Of a stretch of 64,000 bases of DNA, positions 53,922 to 62,646 are shown in pieces. The first letter of the stretch is position 1. Every line of letters begins with the position of its first letter. The notes beneath the pieces were generated by a model that worked only from the letters and a program-made list of their open reading frames with translations, did no database searches and was not told the DNA's origin. Source of the stretch: VBAU01 sp036005185 (GTDB lineage: Bacteria > Bacteroidota > Bacteroidia > Chitinophagales > Chitinophagaceae); NCBI GenBank assembly GCA_036005185.1, contig DASYQS010000057.1, forward strand, positions 80,772 through 144,771, in the 5' to 3' direction. A program made the position numbers and the translations under genes.

Positions 53922-55368
53922 ATGAAAAAAATAAGTTGCCTCATTTTTTTGTTTTCTTCATTTCAATTATTTGGGCAAACCTTAACCACCAATCAAGTCA
54001 AAGAAGATTTTGATACGCTTCGCCATGCTCTTGAAGAAGCTCATGGCGGGCTTTACCGGCTCCATTCCAAATCAGAGATAGATCAGCTCTTCATTCAGCA
54101 AAGAAAAAAGTTGAAAGAGCCGATGGACCAGTTTCAATTTTATGGCTTTCTTTCAAAGTTATTGGCAGATATTGGCGATGGTCATATGAAGCTTGAATTT
54201 GACGAAGCAAGCCCGGCTTCCATGCCCAAGCCATTACTTTTTCCTTTTCGAATTCTCACAGAGAAAAATAAAGCAATCATTCTTTCAAACGACACAAAAA
54301 ATGACTCGGTTATAAAACCTTATAAAACCTGGAATGGAATTAATAAGTCTGAACAGACACTCTGTTGAAAAAATTAAACAGATCATTTTACCACACCTTA
54401 TAAGCGATGGTTATAATCAAACAAACAAAACAGCCAGTTTTGAACGAAACTTTAGCAACTATTACAGGTTATTTGTCGATACTGCATCTCTTTTTGTTAT
54501 TAAAGTCAAAGATTCTTTAGGCAGGCTTTTCACAATAACGATCAAAGGTGTTTTGAATTCAGAAAGAGAAGCAAACCGAAACCAAAACCCGGTAAACACT
54601 AAAGTGATCTCGTTAACTAATCCTCTCGAGGGCAGTAACGATAACCTTTCGCTACGCTTTATAAATGACAGCATCGCCTATTTGCGTATCCGGTATTTCA
54701 TAGGCGATCGGTTTCCTGCAGAAATTGATTCATTATTTGACATTATTTCAAAGCAAAATACTCAAGCATTGATTCTTGATCTTCGTTGGAACGGTGGCGG
54801 ACTGGATGAATGGGGAGCATACCTGGCATCTAAATTCACAACTAAACCTTTTCGATATATTGATAGAATCCATGCACGGATATTGGTTCCATCTTTTGCG
54901 GAATGGAAACAAAAACCTCCAGTAGATCTTATTAATGGCACTGAACAAGATCCAAAAGGTGGCTATTTGATAAAACCCCTGCTGAATCGCACACTTTCTG
55001 AGCAGCATCCTGCAGAAAGTCCATTCACAGGAAAACTTGTTATATTGATTAACGGTAAAACTTTTTCTGCAGCATCTGATTTTACCGCCATAATAAGTAA
55101 CCTGACAAATGCCATTTTTGTGGGCGAAGAAACTGGCGGTGGTTATGAAGGAAATACTTCAGCTCTGAATGCAATCCTTAAATTGCCTAATTCGAAAATC
55201 AAAGTCAATATTCACTTATGGGATTACTGGAGTTTTGTAAAATCTCCCAAAATGAAAGGAAGAGGTACGATGCCAGATTATTATATTGAACGTAAACCTG
55301 CTGATTGGTTGAATGGAATAGACACGCAACGGGAATTTGCATTAAAACTGTGTTTAAAAAAGCTTTGA
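53922..55368 (+). pseudogene. S41-family (tail-specific/C-terminal processing) peptidase, frameshifted
   Basis: Two overlapping frames together make one protein. The first (53922-54368) has a signal peptide (LIFLFSSFQLFGQ) and the N-terminal LRHALEEAHGGLYRLHSKSE and IGDGHMKLEF. The second (from 54334) has the catalytic part: ALILDLRWNGGG, LVILINGKTFSAASDF (Ser), GEETGGGYEGN. The break is an exact tandem duplication of TATAAAACCT at 54311-54330; with one copy the frame reads DSVIKPGMELISLNRHSVEK without interruption. As written the gene is inactive, but loss of one repeat copy would restore it. Confidence 0.88.
54311..54330 (+). repeat. Frame-breaking tandem duplication
   Basis: TATAAAACCT occurs twice in a row. 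The extra ten bases shift the S41 peptidase reading frame. Confidence 0.9.
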
Positions 55369-55476
55369 TCCGATTAGAACTGTATAGCAACATCTGACCT
55401 TAGAAAGCATAATGAAAACCTCGAACTTTATTCTATATTATTCCTTTTCGCTCGTTCTTACTCTTCCGCAAACTTT

Positions 55477-55499
55477 CTCAAACATTCCATAATTTCGTT
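55477..55499. repeat. Direct repeat right of the S41 gene
   Basis: CTCAAACATTCCATAATTTC followed by GTT, one mismatch to 53861-53883. It runs straight into the 27-bp motif. Confidence 0.6.
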
Positions 55500-55523
55500 C
55501 GAGCTGTAGTCCCTTGAGGCTAC
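55497..55523 (+). repeat. Copy 2 of 27-bp boundary motif (most diverged)
   Basis: GTTCGA, seven bases, TCCCTTGAGGCTAC. It keeps the length and the ends of the other three copies, with several changes in the right half. Confidence 0.5.
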
Positions 55524-56009
55524 TTTGGCAGCATCCGACTAAACTTTAGATTCAAGCTCCCTGCCCGACTGCGTCACGCAGGCGAGGATTCTTGTCCGGG
55601 CTACTTTGCCTTTGCGGGACTACCGCGTCCGCCGAAGCCCGAGCGAGGGCGGAAACTTTTGATACGGGTTCAATCCCGAAGTTCTACGTTACCCTACCAA
55701 TGACCACCAACACCGCAGAAAATGTATTGAGTACGCGTGACGTCTTGGCCATTATCATCAACCCGTGATATTTTCAATTATAGCCAGTACCGGAGCGATA
55801 CATCTTTTGAATTCTTTTAAAGGATCATAGTTCCGGAAATCAAAGACAAATTCCGAACAATGGTCGCAAATGCCCCCTGAAATAGTTACAACAACACCGT
55901 GTTTGAATGAAGTGGTGATAATAGCTTTGTATTATAAAAATTACATGCACTCAAAGAAAGTTGAAATAAGGGCAAACACACAAACTCTTCGATCTTTAAA
56001 TTATGAATT

Positions 56010-56951
56010 ATGAAAAAGAATATGATTAAGACGGCAATGATCTGCTTAGCATTGGCATCGTTCATAGCAGGCTGTGGACATTCTCAGCAGAAATCTTCTG
56101 TTGAAAATAAGAATGATACGGCATCCGGGAATTCCCGCGTAGAAGATAATAGATCATCGGATACCATTAAAGCATACGCTTCCGTCAACGGGCTCAAAAT
56201 TTATTACGAGATTAACGGCACAGGAGAACCACTGATTCTTTTGCATGGCGGATTTGGGAATACGGAAATGTTTATGCCCGCCCGGGCTGCGCTTGCAAAG
56301 TATTTTAAAGTGATTGCCGTAGATCTGCAGGGCCATGGACGTACTGCCGATATTGAAAGGCCAATCGTTCCGGATTCGATGGCCAATGACATTGCTGGGT
56401 TGATCAAAGAACTTAATCTTGGACAAACAAATATCGCTGGCTATTCATTGGGAGGAATTGTTGCCCTTCGCCTCGCCATTCAGCATGCGGAATTACTACA
56501 AAAAGTGGTACTGGTTTCATGTCCTTTTAAACGGAAAGGATGGTTCCCGGATTTACTTGCTCAACAGGATCAGATGGGCCCCGCATCAGCAGAGGCGTTG
56601 AAACAATCACCTCTCTACCAATCATATTTAAAGTTGGCGCCAAGGCCTGAAGACTGGACAAAGCTGGTCACAAAAATGGCTGCGGCCATCAAAAGAGATT
56701 ATGACTGGTCAAAAGAAGTGGCAGCAATTAAGTTACCGGTATTATTAGTGTCTGCTGATGCTGACGGGGTGATGCCGGGTCACATGGTAGAGTTCTTCAA
56801 ATTGCTTGGCGGGGGTTTGAAAGATGCGGGTTGGGATGGTTCCGGAAGACCGGCTTCACAACTTGCCATCATCCCGGGGCATACACATTATGATATTTCT
56901 ATGGCGCCTGTTTTACCAGAAGTAATAATACCTTTTTTAAATAAAAAGTAA
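56010..56951 (+). CDS. Alpha/beta hydrolase, lipoprotein
   Basis: The 313-residue protein has a lipoprotein signal (LALASFIAGC, Cys near 22) and a Ser/Asn-rich linker. The hydrolase core shows ILLHGGFGN (oxyanion hole), DLQGHGRT, nucleophile Ser146 in GYSLGG, an acid region SADADG and the catalytic His in IPGHTHYD. It is probably anchored facing the periplasm or outside. Substrate is unknown. The gene stands alone, convergent with hxlR. Confidence 0.87.
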   Translation: MKKNMIKTAMICLALASFIAGCGHSQQKSSVENKNDTASGNSRVEDNRSSDTIKAYASVNGLKIYYEINGTGEPLILLHGGFGNTEMFMPARAALAKYFKVIAVDLQGHGRTADIERPIVPDSMANDIAGLIKELNLGQTNIAGYSLGGIVALRLAIQHAELLQKVVLVSCPFKRKGWFPDLLAQQDQMGPASAEALKQSPLYQSYLKLAPRPEDWTKLVTKMAAAIKRDYDWSKEVAAIKLPVLLVSADADGVMPGHMVEFFKLLGGGLKDAGWDGSGRPASQLAIIPGHTHYDISMAPVLPEVIIPFLNKK

Positions 56952-57103
56952 AACATTGTTTGAAAGCGATAGACGAGGTGCAATATTAGCTTCCTTGCAT
57001 TCGGGTTAAACTCAGTAAATTTTAACCAAACACAACAATCGAACTTTATTTTTTGTGACTACGCAGGTCCGTTCCTTACACATTAAGTATAGGAGATACT
57101 AAT

Positions 57104-57514
57104 TCAATTCTCCAGCTCTTTTACAGCTTTTTTGATAAACCCGGCCTTATCCTTCTTCACTTCTTTTAACAAAGCTTTTCTGTCTTCAGGTATAAAAGAA
57201 AAATATTTTTCGGCCCATATGTTTATTTCAATCAGTATAGGAAGTAAGTCAATCCCTTTTCTCGTTAATCTATAAAGCACTTTTGCTTTGCTCTCCGGGT
57301 GCTCCAGCTTTTGAATGATCTTGTTTTCTTCAAGTACTTGTAACCTGGAAGCCAAAATATTCGTGGCTATGCGTTCCGGAGATTTTAGAAAGTCACCATA
57401 GGTGCACTCCCTGGCGTCCATCAGGTCCCTGATAATCAACAAAGACCACTTATCTCCCCATATATCAAGAGAATTGCTAACTGGGCAATCTGACCTTTTT
57501 TTGATTTTGTTCAC
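57104..57514 (-). CDS. HxlR-family transcriptional regulator
   Basis: The DUF24/HxlR winged helix is clear: KKRSDCPVSNSLDIWGDKWS, IIRDLMDARECTYGDFLKSP, RIATNILASRLQVLEENKII, YRLTRKGIDLLPILIEI. I choose GTG 57514 (VNKIKKRSDCP) because no Met lies between there and a Met at 57664 that would be inside the divergent SDR gene. The conserved Cys in SDCP is the usual redox or electrophile-sensing residue. Two ACTTGCA/TGCAAGT palindromes in the spacer are its likely operators. Confidence 0.9.
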   Translation of the reverse strand: MNKIKKRSDCPVSNSLDIWGDKWSLLIIRDLMDARECTYGDFLKSPERIATNILASRLQVLEENKIIQKLEHPESKAKVLYRLTRKGIDLLPILIEINIWAEKYFSFIPEDRKALLKEVKKDKAGFIKKAVKELEN

Positions 57515-57532
57515 AATAAATATTTTAAAATC

Positions 57533-57581
57533 ACTTGCATTTTGCAAGTAAGTTATATATTTGCACTTGCAATTTGCAAGT
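57533..57581. promoter_or_regulatory. Twin operator and promoter between hxlR and SDR gene
   Basis: ACTTGCA-TTT-TGCAAGT (57533-57549) and ACTTGCA-ATT-TGCAAGT (57565-57581), centres 32 bases apart (three helical turns). Between them TATATTTG (57556-57563) matches the -7 consensus TAnnTTTG, reading towards the SDR gene. HxlR binding at both sites would cover this promoter. Confidence 0.8.
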
Positions 57582-57602
57582 AAAATTACAAAACAATAAG
57601 AA

Positions 57603-58406
57603 ATGAAACAAACAATTTTAGTAACCGGTGCTTCTTCAGGCTTTGGACTCCTTATTGCCAACAAGCTTCACCGAACCGGTTATAATGTGATTGGTACGAG
57701 CCGCTATCCTGAGAATTATCGAGCGAAAGTTCCTTTCAAATTATTGAAATTAGATATTGCTGATGACCATTCAATCGTCTCTTTTGGTGAGCAACTGTTC
57801 CGCGAAGTACAGCAGCTCGATGTGCTGATAAATAACGCAGGATATTTAGTAACGGGACTTGCCGAAGAAACTTCAATTGAATTAGGAAAACAGCAACTGG
57901 AAACTAACTTTTGGGGAACTGTTAAACTCACTAATGAACTGTTGCCTTATTTCAGAAAACAACGACACGGCAAAATAATAACTATAGGTTCTTTTATTGG
58001 TTTAGTTAGCCTTCCGAATGTAGCTTATTACGCCGCTTCAAAGCATGCTTTAGAAGGTTATTTCAAAGCATTGCGGTTTGAATTAAATCAGTTTAATATC
58101 AACGTAAGTATGGTTGAGCCTATGGGATTTAAAACCAATATTGGCAATAGCGCATTTGCAGCGGAAGAAAGGATAAGTGATTATGATACGTTCCGTGAAA
58201 AGATCACTGCGTTCACAAAAAAGGAATTTGATAAAGCAGCAGATCCGGAACCTGTTGTAAATGCTGTCATAAAAATTGTAAAAGAAAAAAATCCTAAATA
58301 CAGCCATCCTGTTGGTAAAGGCGCATCAATGATTCTTACACTTCAGCGTTTTGCATATAAAGTTTTTGAAAATTCTATTTTAAAAGGAGTGAATGCCGCT
58401 AAATAA
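57603..58406 (+). CDS. Short-chain dehydrogenase/reductase
   Basis: The 267-residue protein has the classical SDR motifs: TGASSGFG (residues 8-15, NAD(P) binding), LINNAGY, a Ser in TIGSFIG and the YxxxK pair Tyr143/Lys147 in YYAASKHALEG. NVIGTSR after strand 2 suggests NADP preference. It is the first gene of the HxlR-controlled operon, with an alpha/beta hydrolase and a quinone oxidoreductase downstream, a typical set for dealing with reactive carbonyls or quinones. Confidence 0.93.
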   Translation: MKQTILVTGASSGFGLLIANKLHRTGYNVIGTSRYPENYRAKVPFKLLKLDIADDHSIVSFGEQLFREVQQLDVLINNAGYLVTGLAEETSIELGKQQLETNFWGTVKLTNELLPYFRKQRHGKIITIGSFIGLVSLPNVAYYAASKHALEGYFKALRFELNQFNINVSMVEPMGFKTNIGNSAFAAEERISDYDTFREKITAFTKKEFDKAADPEPVVNAVIKIVKEKNPKYSHPVGKGASMILTLQRFAYKVFENSILKGVNAAK

Positions 58407-58451
58407 ATAAACAGGTACAAAAAAAATTAATCAGTATCTCAAAATCAAAAA

Positions 58452-59369
58452 ATGACATACAACGCGTTGAAGCCAATCAGTGCATCAATTGCTAAAACTA
58501 ATAATCCCGGTAGCAATACACAAAAACATACAATTATGACCTTTCAAAATGTAAAAACCAGGACTGTCAATGTGGGCGGAACAGATTTCTATTATAGAAA
58601 ATCAGGTGAGAATAATCCCGGCATCCCGGTGATCTTTCTTAACCACTTAGCGGCTACAATGGACAACTGCGATCCCATGATCATAGATGGCATTGCTTCA
58701 AAACATCAGATCATTTGTTTTGATAATCGTGGCGTAGGCGCTACCAAAGGTAAAACGCCAACAACTGTTGCTGAAATGGCGAAAGATGCAAGAGCTTTTA
58801 TTCATGCGTTGGGCTATGAAAAAGTTGATCTGATTGGCTTTTCGTTGGGCGGTTTTATTTCGCAGGAAATATTACTTCAAGAACCACAGCTTGTTCGTAA
58901 AGCGATATTAGCAGGTACAGGCCCTGCCGGCGGCGTAGGAATAAAAAACGTTACGAGGATTACTTATTTGGATATTATGAGAGGCTTATTCAGTTTTAAA
59001 GATGCAAAAACCTATTTGTTCTTCAATAGAAATAAAAATGGAAAGAAGTCAGCGAAGGAATTTCTAAACCGGCTAAAAGAACGCAAAGAGGACCGGGATA
59101 GGAGAATGGGAATTGGCAACTTGCAAAGACAGCTAAAAGCTATTCATGCGTGGGGCCTGCAGAGGTCACAGGATCTATCAGTAATTAAACAACCGGTATT
59201 AGTCACCAACGGAAATAGTGACAGAATGGTACCGAGTAGCAATACTCATGATTTGGCTAAGCGTCTTCCTGATTCCGAAATAATAATTTATAAAGATGCC
59301 GGGCATGGTGGGATTTTCCAATACCACGATGCGTTTGTGAAAACCGCTTTAGCTTTTTTGGCGAAATAA
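58452..59369 (+). CDS. Alpha/beta hydrolase
   Basis: The core shows VIFLNHLAATMDN, CFDNRGVGATKG, nucleophile Ser in LIGFSLGGFISQE, VTNGNSDRMVP and His in DAGHGGIFQY. The conserved part begins at ATG 58536 (MTFQNVKTRTVNVGG); the first 28 codons from 58452 look non-conserved, so the later start is equally likely. Second gene of the HxlR operon. The substrate is unknown. Confidence 0.88.
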   Translation: MTYNALKPISASIAKTNNPGSNTQKHTIMTFQNVKTRTVNVGGTDFYYRKSGENNPGIPVIFLNHLAATMDNCDPMIIDGIASKHQIICFDNRGVGATKGKTPTTVAEMAKDARAFIHALGYEKVDLIGFSLGGFISQEILLQEPQLVRKAILAGTGPAGGVGIKNVTRITYLDIMRGLFSFKDAKTYLFFNRNKNGKKSAKEFLNRLKERKEDRDRRMGIGNLQRQLKAIHAWGLQRSQDLSVIKQPVLVTNGNSDRMVPSSNTHDLAKRLPDSEIIIYKDAGHGGIFQYHDAFVKTALAFLAK

Positions 59370-59400
59370 ATCTCAAACAGGAAAAATAATTATTTATAAA

Positions 59401-60402
59401 ATGAAAGCATTCATATTAAAACGCTATGGCAAGAAAGAGAAATTACAACCAGCTGAAATAGCGGAACCTGTTTTAAAAAAGAACGACGTATTAGTGCGGA
59501 TACATGCTGCCGGTGTGAACCTTCTCGATTCCAAAATCAGAAATGGAGAGTTCAAACTTATTTTGCCTTACAAACCACCTTTCACTTTAGGTCATGATGT
59601 GGCGGGAGTTGTTACAAAAGTTGGTTCAAATATCAGCAAATTCAAAGTTGGTGATGAAGTTTACGCAAGACCTGCAGATCATCGGATCGGGACTTTTGCA
59701 GAACTCATTTCTATCAATGAAGATGATGTTGCACTAAAACCAAAAAATATTTCCATGGAAGAAGCGGCTTCAATACCATTGGTTGGTTTAACAGCATGGC
59801 AAGCACTTATTGAAAAAGCGAACTTGAAGAAAGGACAAAAAGTTTTCATCCAGGCGGGCTCTGGTGGTGTAGGTACATTTGCAATTCAATTGGCTAAGCA
59901 CTTAGGTGCTACGATAGCTACTACAACAAGTGCAGCTAACAGTGATTTAGTAAAAAGTCTCGGGACGGATATTGTAATTGATTACAGGAAAGATGATTTT
60001 GAAATGTTACTAAAGGATTATGATGTTGTTTTAAATAGCCAGGATACAAAGACACTTGAAAAGTCATTGAAAGTATTAAAGCCTGCTGGAAAAATTATTT
60101 CTATCTCTGGTCCGCCAGACTCTGATTTTGGGCAAGAAATTAATGCGAATTGGTTTTTGAAAACAGTATTGAAATTTTTGAGTGCCGGGATCAGGAAAAA
60201 GGCAAAACGTCTTGGCGTAAACTTTTCTTTTCTTTTTATGAGAGCACAGGGCGGGCAACTAAATCAAATTACAAAACTAATAGAGTCAGGTATCATAAGA
60301 CCTATTATAGATAAAGTGTTTCCATTTGAACAAATTAATGAAGCTATGTCCTATGTTGAAATGGGACGTGCAAAAGGAAAAGTTGTTATTAAAATACAAT
60401 AA
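59401..60402 (+). CDS. Zinc-independent MDR oxidoreductase (quinone reductase-like)
   Basis: The 333-residue protein has the MDR N-terminal domain (VRIHAAGVNLLDSKIRNG, LGHDVAGVVTKVG, VGDEVYARP) and the NADP-binding QAGSGGVGTFAIQLAKHLGA. No structural zinc-Cys cluster is present, as in quinone reductases and zeta-crystallins. Third gene of the HxlR operon, 31 bases after the hydrolase. It probably reduces quinones or enones with NADPH. Confidence 0.92.
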   Translation: MKAFILKRYGKKEKLQPAEIAEPVLKKNDVLVRIHAAGVNLLDSKIRNGEFKLILPYKPPFTLGHDVAGVVTKVGSNISKFKVGDEVYARPADHRIGTFAELISINEDDVALKPKNISMEEAASIPLVGLTAWQALIEKANLKKGQKVFIQAGSGGVGTFAIQLAKHLGATIATTTSAANSDLVKSLGTDIVIDYRKDDFEMLLKDYDVVLNSQDTKTLEKSLKVLKPAGKIISISGPPDSDFGQEINANWFLKTVLKFLSAGIRKKAKRLGVNFSFLFMRAQGGQLNQITKLIESGIIRPIIDKVFPFEQINEAMSYVEMGRAKGKVVIKIQ

Positions 60403-60494
60403 ATATCTTCCGGAATAAATCAGATATTTCAATCAAAAACAACTGAGACTGGAGTTAAATTTTTATACAATCCTTTGAAATACAAGAGCACTTT

Positions 60495-60580
60495 GTTCGA
60501 TATTTCTCCTGTCGGGACTACTGCAAAAAAGACGCTGACTTTCAGCGCCTTTTGTTATCAACCCGGCAGAAATATCGAAC
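60495..60580 (+). repeat. Copy 3 of 27-bp boundary motif inside a nested hairpin
   Basis: 60495-60521 is GTTCGA-TATTTCT-CCTGTCGGGACTAC. GTTCGATATTTCT (13 bases) pairs exactly with AGAAATATCGAAC at 60568-60580, CGGG pairs with CCCG just inside, and CGCTGA-CTT-TCAGCG (60533-60547) forms an inner hairpin followed by CCTTTTG, which could terminate the HxlR operon. Confidence 0.65.
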
Positions 60581-61007
60581 TTCTTATTTTGACTTTAAAA
60601 GCTTTTGCATTATCAAATTTGGCGGAATGGAGAAACCGTGTCTATACTTATTGTTTTTAATATTGTCTCTGCAGGTATCGGCACAAACGGTGATGCAAGC
60701 ATAAATATACCGGTGCACATACTTGCTATTTCAGCACCATGTTTGTATTGCTGCTCAATCCAATCAATCAGCAATTTGTTTCCTTCATGGCTTTTTGATA
60801 ATCACGAACCATCGAGGGAATAATGATGAGGCTGGTTTTAGTGATGGCTGATATGTTGGTCTGTGGCTTCACTGTTATCAAGCCGTGAGGTAAAAATTGT
60901 CCTGTCCAAATCACCATACTACAAAGTCTATTTTGCACCTCAACAAAGTAATGTTTAAGCAATAATTTTGTTGTAATAAAATTTCCAAAATCAAAATCAT
61001 AAAGAAA
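60581..61007. other. Gene-poor spacer before the DUF899 gene
   Basis: About 430 bases with several short open frames that lack coding character. I see no further repeat or RNA structure in it. Confidence 0.55.
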
Positions 61008-61817
61008 ATGACTACAAAGCACACGACCGGGACGCGCAAAGAATGGCTCGCAGCTCGACTTGAGCTGCTCAAAGCGGAGAAAGATTTAACTCGCCGCAGC
61101 GACGAAGTGGCGAGGAAACGGCAGGAACTGCCTTGGGTTAGAATTGACAAGGAGTACATGTTCGAAACCGATGAAGGAAAAGTGTCTCTCGCTGATCTTT
61201 TCAAAGGACGTTCGCAACTTCTTATCTACCACTTTATGTTCGGACCACACTACATAGCGGGCTGTCCGCACTGCTCTAATATCGCGGACGGCTTCAATGG
61301 GTTCTGGATTCACCTGGCTAACCATGATGTGATGCTCTGGTCCGTGTCACGTGCACCGCTTCAGAAACTGCAAGCATACAAACTGCGGATGGGATGGACA
61401 TTTCCGTGGGCATCGGCGCACGACAGCGACTTCAATTACGACTTCAATGTTTCGTACACCAAGGAGCAACAACGCTCTGGAAACATCGAGTACAACTATC
61501 ACAAGGGCAACGTCAGCTCACGGGAAAACGATATCGCTCCAACCGATACCGCGCCTGAGGAAGGAAAGAAAATCGCAGCCAGCAGCGGCACAGATTGGGC
61601 GACGTTCACACAAGAAGGTCCCGGCATGAGCGCCTTCGTGCTAGAGGATGGAATACTTTATCATACCTATTCCACTTATGCACGAGGGCTGGACGGCCTC
61701 TGGGGCATCTACCAGTGGCTTGATCGGGCTCCACTCGGGCGCAACGAAAGCGGATTATGGATGCGTCGTCACGACGAGTATGATCACAAATCACAGCATA
61801 AAGGCAACTCAAGATGA
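61008..61817 (+). CDS. DUF899-family thioredoxin-fold protein
   Basis: The 269-residue protein matches DUF899: KEWLAARLELLKAEKDLTRR, RQELPWVRIDKEY, LLIYHFMFGPHY, GCPHCSNIADGF (CxxC-like CPHC) and LWSVSRAPLQKL. Members are predicted thioredoxin-like dithiol proteins. G+C is clearly above the neighbours: bases 61021-61080 hold 36 G/C of 60, whereas 59401-59460 hold 19 of 60. Codon use also differs, suggesting recent transfer. DUF2182 follows 52 bases downstream, a recurrent pairing. Confidence 0.88.
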   Translation: MTTKHTTGTRKEWLAARLELLKAEKDLTRRSDEVARKRQELPWVRIDKEYMFETDEGKVSLADLFKGRSQLLIYHFMFGPHYIAGCPHCSNIADGFNGFWIHLANHDVMLWSVSRAPLQKLQAYKLRMGWTFPWASAHDSDFNYDFNVSYTKEQQRSGNIEYNYHKGNVSSRENDIAPTDTAPEEGKKIAASSGTDWATFTQEGPGMSAFVLEDGILYHTYSTYARGLDGLWGIYQWLDRAPLGRNESGLWMRRHDEYDHKSQHKGNSR

Positions 61818-61869
61818 TTGTTGACCCTGAAAAACAACAGATATAATTAGCCAGCAATTGCAACATTAT

Positions 61870-62646
61870 ATGGTACATCAACTTCAACATAAACATTCAG
61901 ATAACCGCGATGTAGCTAGGCTACCGACTGAATTTATTGTCGTGTGTGTTGTTGCTTTTGTTGTCGGCGTGTCAATAACAGTTTATTTCTGTCGCTCGAT
62001 GGGCTATGAAATGGAAATGCCCGGCGGTTGGACTATGTCAATGATGTGGATGCGAATGCCCGGCCAAACTTGGTTCGCGTCGGCCCTAAGTTTTTTGCTC
62101 ATGTGGTTGGCTATGATGGTGGCTATGATGATGCCATCTGCGCTGCCGATGTTTCTAAAAACACGGCGACGATGGGTGTCCCTTTGTTACGTGGCATCTG
62201 GATACTTCGCTATTTGGCTGGTAGCCGGTATTAGTGTTTATGCACTTGGGATGACGTTTGCGGAGATGACGATGCGGTCGGAATTAGTTAGTCGTGCTGT
62301 TCCCTTGCTTTCGGGTGCATTGTTGATCGCCACGGGATTGATTCAATTCACACGCTGGAAAATGACGCACTTGTTACGCTGTCGCTCATCATCTGGATGT
62401 GGCATTTCATGCCCCCAACATGAAACAAGTTTTCGACTTGGCTGCAAACAAGGTGTGGCGTGTTGTGTCTGCTGCGCCGCACCGATTACAATTCAACTCG
62501 TTCTTGGAATTATGAATCCACTCGCGATGATAGCAGTTGCGATTGTCATTGCTATGGAAAAGCTTTTTCCACGACCTGAAATCACGGCTCGCGTCGCTGG
62601 CGTTGCCGCCATTTTCGTAGGGCTCGCAATGACCATCCTGTTATGA
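61870..62646 (+). CDS. DUF2182-family integral membrane protein
   Basis: I choose ATG 61870 (MVHQLQHKHS) over TTG 61858. The protein has about six transmembrane helices. Met-rich motifs (MMWMRMPGQTW, MWLAMMVAMMMPSALPMF) are the DUF2182 signature and suggest soft-metal (copper) handling. A Cys-rich loop CCVCCAAPITIQ occurs near the C terminus. G+C is elevated like the DUF899 gene (62041-62100: 32 of 60). The two are likely acquired together. Confidence 0.87.
   Translation: MVHQLQHKHSDNRDVARLPTEFIVVCVVAFVVGVSITVYFCRSMGYEMEMPGGWTMSMMWMRMPGQTWFASALSFLLMWLAMMVAMMMPSALPMFLKTRRRWVSLCYVASGYFAIWLVAGISVYALGMTFAEMTMRSELVSRAVPLLSGALLIATGLIQFTRWKMTHLLRCRSSSGCGISCPQHETSFRLGCKQGVACCVCCAAPITIQLVLGIMNPLAMIAVAIVIAMEKLFPRPEITARVAGVAAIFVGLAMTILL

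Larger units (their letters stand above)
55369..56009. other. Gene-poor spacer after the S41 gene
   Basis: About 640 bases. It contains the right-hand direct repeat (55477-55499), copy 2 of the 27-bp motif (55497-55523), a GC-rich stretch (about 55561-55690) with GCGGGACTACC, identical to the end of tRNA-Arg, and GGGTTCAATCCC, like a T arm. On the minus strand 55758-55931 an open stretch without Met reads HGVVVTISGGICDHCSEF to a stop and may be a gene remnant. No intact gene is supported. Confidence 0.55.

Noticed and set aside
55614..55690. A second tRNA gene or clean attR
   Set aside because: GCGGGACTACC and GGGTTCAATCCC look tRNA-like, but no cloverleaf can be drawn and the identity to tRNA-Arg is only 11 bases.
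60495..60580. Integron attC-like recombination site
   Set aside because: The nested hairpin has GTT at its left end and AAC at its right, the reverse of the RYYYAAC...GTTRRRY order of attC, and no integron integrase is present.
60475..60823. Two short plus-strand open frames after the quinone reductase
   Set aside because: They run through the motif copy and terminator hairpin and show no conserved protein features.
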